Of a stretch of DNA of 64,000 nucleotides, positions 56,701 through 64,000 are shown piece by piece (position 1 is the stretch's first letter; every line of letters begins with the position of its first letter). The notes beneath the pieces are model-generated. The model ran no database searches, was not told the origin of the DNA, and was given only the letters and a program-made list of their open reading frames with translations. This DNA is from Desmodesmus armatus. Lineage: Eukaryota; Chlorophyta; Chlorophyceae; Sphaeropleales; Scenedesmaceae. The stretch is taken from the NCBI GenBank assembly GCA_007449985.2, contig VIIQ02000732.1:1-64000 (forward strand), in the 5' to 3' direction. A program made the translations under genes and the position numbers.

Positions 56701-59700
56701 CATGGCGATGAAGCACAGGCGAGACAAGTTCTGCTTGTACATTTTGTGTCACATGGCACCCACAGAGAAGCACATGCATCATGCATATGTAAGGCCACTG
56801 TAATCGGGCATCCCACAGTCGGCGTCTTGCTCATCAAGACTGCAGATCATCAGTGACTGCGGAAGACAGCGCACTTGCTTTCATTGTTGCAAGAGCAAGT
56901 AGCAGACGTCTCACACGTTGCGGCACACCTGGGTTTGGCTCTTGCGCCACAACAAACTTGATGGCTGCAACCGCAGTGTTGGTGTGTTGGTTGCGTGCTC
57001 CTCTGGCATTGTAGGCAGCACCATGACACCAACGCTGCAGCTCCAAAATGGTGGCAGGACTGTAGCCTGCAGCACGTAGAGCTGCCTCATCAACCTGCAA
57101 GGCGACAGCAGGCAGCAGCAACGTGTGTAGCTGCCTCCTGCGTGTGATAGCTGCATCATCATCCTTTATGCCATACGGTATGACACCGGTGGCGCAACAC
57201 CAGGGGCACAACTGCAACACTTCCTGTGAGATCTGCGCACCCATGCCAGCACTGCTACCATGACTCGTTGACTAGACCCATGTCAGCGTGGCCCATGTAG
57301 GTGTCATCGATATAGGCACAGACACAGTTTCTGTTTGCTTAGACCAAACCAGGCACAGAGCAACCAGAGCGACAGGCAAAGCACAGCACATGCGCCCTGT
57401 TCAGTTGGGTTTGACATTCAGTACATGCAGTATCTTGACACCTTGATAAATCAACCCACCTTGTAATCCAACAGGGAAGCACGTGCCCTGCTCGTAAGGT
57501 AATCGTACTTCCTCCCCGGCTGATACTTGCCTGCCCCAATCATGACCTCGTATGGTGCAACCTTGAGCCCAGCTGCTGCTGCAGCCACGCACGACACCTC
57601 AGCATCGTCCGGCAGGCTGGGTGTCCCAAACTCCAAGCCGCTATAAGAGCCGCTCCCAGCTGCACCAGCCCCACCACCCTCGGCTGCCTCTCCCTCAGCC
57701 CACTCCTCTCCCTCTTCCTCTTCCTCCTGCGACTGCTGCAAGCTTGGGATGTATTCAGGGGGGTAGACCCTAGGTAGGGCCTGCCGCTGTGCCGCTGCTG
57801 TTGCACTGAGGTGTGCCCTTAGTTGGGCCTCCACCAGGTCCTCCAGGTAGTACTGCTCCACAGGGAAGGTCTTGCCCTCAATGTGCAGGGCACCCACAGA
57901 GCCTGCAGACACATAGGTTCAGTCAACGCTTGGGTGCAGCATTCATCAGTGCACAAGCTGGCCGCAGGCAGCTACTTTTGGAAATACGGTCCACAGGGAG
58001 GCCTTGCCCTGGATGTCAAGGGCATCGACAGAGCCTGTAAACGCAAAGGTGGCAGAGGGATATGTGCAGTGACGTGCGCGCGCGACTTGGAGCTGTGTGT
58101 GCCTACACCCCACCAGGCAATGCAGGGCGCACCAGGCCTAGGTACTCTCCAAGAGGATTGCTCGTGCTAGCCATTTCCCAGTTAGTAAATCGCACACACA
58201 CATGTTGTGCTGACTAAGGAGGTATTGAGCTTGAAAGAGTGAAGAAATCACTGTTGCCTACCTGCCACTGAACCAGCAAAGTAGTCCATCAGCTTTTGTG
58301 TGTCGACAGTAGCACTCATCAGCAGCAGCTTCAGGTCTGGACGAGCTACGGCCAGCTGCCGCAGCGCTGTCAGCAAAAAGTCGACCTGCAAAGCGACAAT
58401 TGCAGCAACAATGCGTCAGCAGCAATTGCAGCATCAATGCGTCAGCAGCAATGCGTCGGGTTGTGCACATCCGGCAGCACACGCACATCATGTGGCTGAT
58501 TATGGCAAAACTTTGCACGCCTCGTTCAAATGCATGGTCTGGAAAGATTGATAACGTTCTCCTTGCTGCCCCGCACCTCCAGTCCTCGCTCGTGCACTTC
58601 GTCGATGATCACGTGCGTGACCGACCAGCTCGGGGTCGATCATCAGGCGACGGATGAGGATGCCGCTCGTGCAGAACGTCAGACGAGTGATTCTGCTGGA
58701 CTTTCTGTCGGCGTGGATGGAGTAGCCGACCACCTGCCCGACATCTTCGCCACGCTCCTTGGCGACACGATTGGCCAATGCTGCGGTGGCAGTGCGACGA
58801 AAACACGGTTGTGCAATATGTTTAAACACAGGCACGAGGTTGTCCTTGTTTGTGCAAGGGACGGCTTATCGTGTCCTGCAGCAGAGGAGCGTAGGCTCCA
58901 AACGTCGACTGCATTCCTGGTGAGCTGTCGCAGTGCTGGCCACTGGTTTTTAGTAGTTGGTTGCCCGCGCATACACCTACGGCATTATGCACTGCTGGAA
59001 TGTGGGTGTCCTCAAGGCTTCCATGGCAGTAGGGGCTGGTCGTAACATCGGCTGATACCTTGTATCGGCTGATATACTTGCCTGGCAAGTCATGGCAGTT
59101 TACGCCATTGGGGCCAGGAAACCAGGCATGCAGTCGACTGGTGACGTCACCATAAGCTGGAAACGTACCTGTAGTGATCAGCCGTCTTGGCTGTGCTGCA
59201 ACAACCTTGACCTTGTGCAGCTGGTTCGCTGCTTGTGCTGCCTCCAAGATGAACTGAGGCACCTGCAGCACAAGCACACAATGGCTGTCTCAATATGCTG
59301 CACACCCAATAAGACGTGCAGAAAGAGATGCACATGACTCCCTTAACTTGAAACAGGAAAATCTCTGAGACCACTCAAGCGTCGCTGGAGGGCGTAGCAT
59401 CTGGACTGCGGTCATTATGTACGCACTGCGCTGCTGTCAAAGGCAGTGCCCACCTGTGTCGACTTGCCACATCCTGTGTCGCCAGTCACCAGCACAACCT
59501 GCACAGCAAAACGGTGCACTGCTGAGTAACAGCACCGCTTGAAAGGCCACAGCCTGGACATACCAAGGGCACGTGTGTACACATCATGTGTATAGTCTAC
59601 TCCTGGACGAAGTCAGCGCACAAACGGTCACTGAGCCGCAAACGTGCACCCAGTGCTGAGCTGCAGCAGGGAGGTACACTGTGTGTAAGGTACACAAAGT

Positions 59701-62235
59701 GATTGCCACACATGCTGATACCATACATGCATGGACCAAGCTGCGCGTCGACTGAACATTTGCGCACCGACTGTTGACCATTTTAGCGCCAATATTAAAA
59801 CACATGTTATGGTGTTCCGCCGGCCGCGTGTTCCGTGCCCTACGGACGTGTTGATGTACAGGGGACAGCCGTTACGGTACGTGGAGACATGTACGTATCT
59901 GGGAGTGCAGCTTCACGCGACACAGGGCTTCAACACTGCCAGCCACGAGCTGGCAGTGAAGGGGCGCAAGGCCATGCTGGGGCTGCTGCACTTGCTCAGA
60001 CTGCATCACATCTCCCAGGGCGACATGCGTCTAAGGATGTTCGACATCTTAGTTGAACCAGTGTTGTCCTATGGGGCACATATTTGGGGGCCTCTGATGT
60101 GCCCTAAGTGGCTGACTGACAGCTACAGTGGTCGCATGTGCAAGGCTGACGATGTTCATTTCCTCTTTTTGCGGGAGCTTTATGGAGCACACCCCAAGAC
60201 TAGCCGTGATGTATTGCTTCGTGAAACCCACCGGGCCTCTCTACCATGTCGGTGGCTATCTCTGGCAGCCAGTTGGTGGGCCAAGCTGGCCGCTATGGAG
60301 TCAGCACGGTTGGCTCACCAGGTTTGGCTAGCCGACATAGGCCTCATGTTGCATGGGTGCACAACTTGTTGGACTTACCACTTGTTGCAGGGGTTGGCAG
60401 AGATAGGGTTTGTATCAGGGGACCAATGGCGCTCAGGGGTACCAGGAGTCACTGTCGACTCTGTCAAGAGCATCACTATCACCAAAGAGGGAGTGCTGCA
60501 AGCCGCCCTGCGGTATCAGGCGGCTCATTGGCATGCGGTCATTGCCGCTAGCAACGACCCTAGAGAAGGTGTATCAGATGGCACCCATGTTAGGACGCAT
60601 GCTGCTTGGGTGCATGAGTTGGATGCAGATACAGTCCACAGTAGGGACAATGCTCCCAAGTTTCTGCACTTGTGTTTGCCTAGGGGGGTCCTTCGATGCT
60701 TAGGGCGGTACCGGCTTGGTGGGCACCACCTATATGGGCGCTTGCACGGGCCAGGTGCCGAGGAACGCGGGCGCTCATGCCCACTGTGCAGTGGCAGGGG
60801 GTTGCGGCCCGAGTGGCCTGCCACTATGCTGACTAGGTGCGGGGGTGATAGGCCAGAAGACTTGCAGCACTTTATTTGGGAATGCCCAGCGTATGACCAC
60901 ATCCGGGACAAATATGCCTCGTTGTTTGCATTCAGTGTGACCAACTCCGCTCAGCAGTGCATGCAGAGTGTATTTGGTGCTCCTCAGCAGCGTCAGCTGG
61001 CCCACTGTGTCGCGGCCATGGACGTATACAGGCGCTACCTGTTGGGGAAAGGTAACCTGTTTGGAGTCCGCCCTGCGCTGCAGCCCTTGGGTTATGTGGC
61101 CGCCATGCCATACCCAGCTTGCTTGCGGCGCAAGGTCAGCCCATCAACAATGGGCTCAGTAGATGTGTTGGGAGTCGCGGTAGGGGCACTTGTCGTTGCC
61201 ACCCTGTGGGTACTGCTTTGCGTGTTAGCTCAGAAGGTGTTGTGCTGGCTTTGATGTGTTAGTTGTACAACAGTGTTTCTGATATGCTTGAAGGACTGAC
61301 CCATGTGTGTGCGTGCACGGTATGTGTAGACTGCAGATTTACAACTGAGTCTTGAAAGCACGATACTATACTCGGTGTGTGTGGCAGTTGCCATGTCTGT
61401 GTGTGTTTTTTTTGGGGGCTGGTCTTGTCTGACGTGTCTTTGCAGGTTCCCTCGGTTCAGGTGTGCGTCTTTGGCTTACCCAGTCGATCAAGTGTAGAGA
61501 GTACCGCTTTGCGGTGAAAGTATCTACTTGTAACAACCTCCCCCCCAAATATTTTGCATGGTGGCAGTGAGGCTTGGCATACCCATATCATTCGTGTCTG
61601 AGTGCACATCCTTCGCATTAAAGATTGCTGTGCAGGCTGTGGCAATCATGATGCCCCATATGTATGTGATGTAACTGGAAGCGCTCGAATACACACCTGG
61701 TGTTGGTCAAGCAGCTGCAGCAGCTCCTGGCGGCTGGCGGCTGCTGGCAGGCCCCTGCGCTGCTGCTGCAGTGTAGTGTGAGCAATGTTGCCCACCAGTG
61801 CATCCTTGCGCTCCTGCAGGTACTGTTTCAGTTGTCGCCTTGCTGCAGGACTCATGCCTACGGCGACGACAGCAAAGCAATAATAAGATCAGCAGCAGAA
61901 GCAGCAGCAGCAGCGAGTAGCATCATGCTGATGACTGGGCAGCAGCAGCTGTTGGCAGCATCCGTTGGCCAGCATGGGCAAGGATTGACACTTTGGACCA
62001 GCTAGCTGGCACTGCCGTAGTGGCCAGCGAACAATGCAATTTATAGCAGTCCATGGGCAATGCACTGATGTGATTGTCTGACTTGCAAGATGTGCTGACA
62101 AAGGATGCGCCCGAATCACAGTATTATGTACTTGCAGGAAGTCCCTGTGGCATCCAACTCACCCTGCTTTGAAGGTCTGTTGAAACCCGCCTGAGCCTCC
62201 AATGCTGCAGGACCAGCAAGGCTAAAGATGGCCGC

Positions 62236-62268
<33 letters not shown>

Positions 62269-62369
62269 TGTGGCGGCTGCAGCGTCTGTTCCTGACCTGC
62301 TAGCAGCAGCAGCTGCTGCTGCTGCTGCTGCTGCTGCTTGTGCTGTGCCAGCCGCGCTGGCCTCTGACG

Positions 62370-62411
<42 letters not shown>

Positions 62412-64000
62412 GTGAGAGGCCCCCTGCTGCTGCCAGCTGCAGGAGTGACTGCTGCTCTGCAGCTATTTGAGGCAGCTGCTGCATCAGCAGCTGGCGGGCA
62501 GGGTCAGGGAAGGCAAACTCCAGGGCTTTGGGGCGGTCAGGGTCCAAGTCGGGCCTGCAGAAAGGGTGAAACGTGACGTTTGGTGATACATCAGAGCGCT
62601 TAGCAGCAAGCAACCGACAGACACAGTCCATGCAACACAGTTGAACAACTTCAACATCTTACTTGTGTGCGGCAGACGAGAGGCCTGCGCGTCACTCTGG
62701 GTCCAAATCTGGCCTGTGTCGGTGAAAATTCAAGACCCAAAGCGCACCCTCACTCCCTCTCCCACCCTCACATCCACGCCTAGTCTCCCCTCCCTCACCC
62801 ACACACACATACTAGGTGGTACCAGCCCCCTCCCCCCACATGCACCTGTGTCGCGGCTGAGCCTTGTCGTCCTTCCTGAACACCACCAGGGGCTATTGTT
62901 CTGAAACTAGTGCACGATGCACCCCCCCCCCACACACACACACACCCCCGCGCACCCACGCATACACTGTAAGCACTCCTGTGTCAAAACACACACACAC
63001 CCTCCACACACACAAACCTGTGTCGTGGCTGAGCCTTGCTGTCCTTCCTGAACACCACCAGGGGCTGTCTGCCTCTGAAGGGGTACACAGTGCAGTTGAG
63101 GGGTGGCCAGTGCGCCCCGCCCAGCTGCATAGCAAACGGACACGCAACACAACCACCAAGTCAACAGATGTTCGTTTCATGACGTTACATTGAGTCAGAT
63201 GCCCTCTCAGTCGAGTGCCAAGCAAGGTGGCATGTGTGTGTCTTGTCTGGCGTACTACACGTTGGCTGGCCAACTGCCCAATCCTTGACAACTTGTCAAC
63301 ACTAGGCTAGTGTTGCTGATGCCAGCGTTCTTGGTGAGACTAAGTGCGGCGCCCACACTCATGTGCCACAGCAAGTGCAGCTTGCTTAGTACGTACCAGT
63401 CAATTGCCGATGATATGCAGGCCTCATGACTGTAGTGAACACCGATATGATACGAGCCTCATCAGCGGCTGATATGAGCTGGCACTGTCATCGGATCGGA
63501 TCATCGGATGACATGCACTGCAGCACGAGTGATCATAGCTCATGAGTGGGGATGACCCACGTATGTAGCCCTTTATCATGCCATGATTGGCACTGTTGAA
63601 CTGTTTGAAAGACAGAACAGTTGCTCACCAGTGACAGGATGATCTCATACTCGAGCTTGGTGTCTAGCTCCTTGCGCCTGTTGTCCCCAGCCTGCTTGTC
63701 AAACGAGGCCCTCTGTAGATGCACCACAAACTCCTCACTAGGCTGCTGCTGCTGCTGTTGCCAGAGCGGGCTGCTGTCTGCACGCACGCTGTCAGCCAGG
63801 CCGGTCCAATCACTGAGCCTCAGCACATCCAAGCCCTCCAGGGCGGCTAAGTAGGTGACTGTGAGACCGGGGTAAGGCCCATCCCTGCCTCCCCAACCCC
63901 TCTGCACAGCCTCAAGTCGGTCGGACAGTATGTTGACCAGCTGACTGCGCTTATCACTGTCAACCAGCAGCTCAATATCGGCAGGGAGCAACCGGCAAGT
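50714..64000 (-). CDS. DEAH-box (DExH, RHA-type) ATP-dependent RNA helicase, 5' partial
   Basis: Exons, transcription order: >64000-63629, 63124-63018, 62554-62163, 61857-61697, 59498-59454, 59262-59169, 58780-58577, 58385-58262, 57902-57460, 57094-56929, 56585-56427, 55983-55948, 55691-55588, 55306-55193, 54927-54714, 54420-54080, 53806-53616, 53172-53094, 52861-52292, 52108-51990, 51507-about 51123, and probably about 50951-50714. It unwinds RNA at the cost of ATP. Motifs in order: I GDTGCGKST, Ia QPRR, Ib TFCTSG, II DEVH, III MSAT, IV VLVFLPS, V STNIAESS (split by an intron), VI QRRGRAGR, then the winged-helix/HA2 region (SLGRLLALLPG, RLVIYGAMLG) and an OB-like end (LAAGLYPNYVF). A frameshift near 58621-58630 separates RRLMIDPELV from DEVHERG. 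The last exon junction is uncertain: 51120 is an in-frame stop unless a donor near 51136 is used. A LINE sits antisense in the intron before motif I. Confidence 0.85.
55378..55430. repeat. Palindrome cluster in a helicase intron
   Basis: A perfect 20-bp palindrome at 55380-55399 centred on ACCGGT is followed by a related imperfect one built from GCTAG and CAGTACTG. It is non-coding and its role is unknown. Confidence 0.7.
56266..56312 (-). repeat. Echo of a helicase exon 3' edge
   Basis: It encodes VYEPAPPDVP against VFEPAPPGAP at the end of the exon 56585-56427, and lies downstream in the next intron. Confidence 0.75.
57978..58037 (-). repeat. Echo of a helicase exon 5' edge with acceptor
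   Basis: It encodes GSVDALDIQGKA against GSVGALHIEGKT at the start of the exon at 57902, and lies about 130 bp upstream of it in the intron. Confidence 0.85.
59725..61548 (+). mobile_element. 5'-truncated non-LTR retrotransposon (LINE) antisense in a helicase intron
   Basis: The copy starts abruptly inside the reverse transcriptase, after where the catalytic YADD box should be, and runs to a C-rich end at about 61545. The same terminal sequence occurs at 29905-29968, which marks the 3' end of the family. Truncation at the 5' end is the usual result of target-primed reverse transcription. Insertion is in the intron between the exon ending 61697 and the Walker A exon at 59498, on the opposite strand. 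I could not identify target-site duplications by eye. Confidence 0.8.
59731..61254 (+). CDS. LINE ORF2 C-terminal part (reverse transcriptase thumb plus Cys/His knuckle)
   Basis: An open frame of 507 codons; an in-frame stop lies at 59716, just before the truncation point. The N-terminal part (KTHVMVF, YLGVQL, LRMFDILVEPVLSYGAHIW) is the end of a LINE reverse transcriptase. Later, SCPLC, then C, H and C (LQHFIWECP) form the C-terminal CCHC-like knuckle seen in many LINEs. The last 30 residues are hydrophobic. No endonuclease or RT catalytic aspartates remain, so the copy cannot move by itself; the frame is nevertheless intact, which suggests a fairly recent insertion. Confidence 0.75.
   Translation: MDQAARRLNICAPTVDHFSANIKTHVMVFRRPRVPCPTDVLMYRGQPLRYVETCTYLGVQLHATQGFNTASHELAVKGRKAMLGLLHLLRLHHISQGDMRLRMFDILVEPVLSYGAHIWGPLMCPKWLTDSYSGRMCKADDVHFLFLRELYGAHPKTSRDVLLRETHRASLPCRWLSLAASWWAKLAAMESARLAHQVWLADIGLMLHGCTTCWTYHLLQGLAEIGFVSGDQWRSGVPGVTVDSVKSITITKEGVLQAALRYQAAHWHAVIAASNDPREGVSDGTHVRTHAAWVHELDADTVHSRDNAPKFLHLCLPRGVLRCLGRYRLGGHHLYGRLHGPGAEERGRSCPLCSGRGLRPEWPATMLTRCGGDRPEDLQHFIWECPAYDHIRDKYASLFAFSVTNSAQQCMQSVFGAPQQRQLAHCVAAMDVYRRYLLGKGNLFGVRPALQPLGYVAAMPYPACLRRKVSPSTMGSVDVLGVAVGALVVATLWVLLCVLAQKVLCWL
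62690..62893 (-). repeat. Two exon-edge echoes in one helicase intron
   Basis: At 62842-62893 is a copy of the 3' edge of exon 63124-63018 (VVFRKDSKAQPRHR region and donor). At about 62692-62718 is a copy of the 5' edge of exon 62554-62163 with its acceptor. Both lie in the intron between those two exons, each on the side of its parent. Confidence 0.8.

Overview
This is a nuclear window from a eukaryotic green alga. The evidence is a chloroplast FZL-type dynamin-like GTPase (a green-lineage gene), genes split into many exons by GT-AG introns whose acceptors mostly read TGCAG, GC-rich coding sequence, and CAG/GCA/GCT runs that put polyglutamine and polyalanine into most proteins. A chlorophycean such as a Scenedesmaceae relative fits the style, but the genus is a weak guess. 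No prokaryotic or organellar features were seen.

Layout. 318-7642 (+): a 13-exon Crypton-like tyrosine recombinase with the catalytic residues visible and a C-terminal GCR1_C-like DNA-binding domain, probably the body of a DNA transposon. 7643-11572: no convincing gene. 11573-12445 (+): a RING-H2 protein, apparently 5'-truncated, whose paralogue lies at 32099-33513 (-) with a broken frame. 13905-25201 (-): chloroplast FZL in 17 exons. 25660-30538 (+): an uncharacterised acidic, polyQ/polyA protein in 6 exons, head to head with FZL. 34740-36236 (-) and 36791-39035 (+): a divergent pair, a single-exon LRR protein and an F-box/LRR protein. 41189-44966 (-) and 45313-49036 (+): a head-to-head pair of MYND-finger paralogues, the left one broken; beside it (40018-40940) sits a decayed piece of the 3' end of the helicase gene. 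50714-64000 (-): a DEAH/RHA-type RNA helicase in more than 20 exons, running off the window, with a 5'-truncated LINE (59725-61548, +) inside one intron.

The most striking pattern is shared by three unrelated genes (FZL, the 25660 gene, the helicase). Their introns hold degraded copies of the edges of neighbouring exons. Copies of an exon start, with its acceptor, lie upstream of the real exon. Copies of an exon end, with its donor, lie downstream. One FZL exon end has seven extra copies, and the end of FZL exon 1 is repeated with a 60-bp period. I call these exon-edge echoes. They look like the residue of short tandem duplications across splice sites and may feed alternative splicing. An FZL intron also holds a 49-bp-arm foldback hairpin that could be a small-RNA precursor or a MITE.

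Exon coordinates were read by eye from splice signals and checked for reading phase. Phases close throughout the Crypton-like gene, the 25660 gene, the F-box gene and the right MYND gene. Unresolved points are one phase break in FZL (exon 11 to 12), one frameshift just before the helicase DEVH motif, and the last helicase exon.
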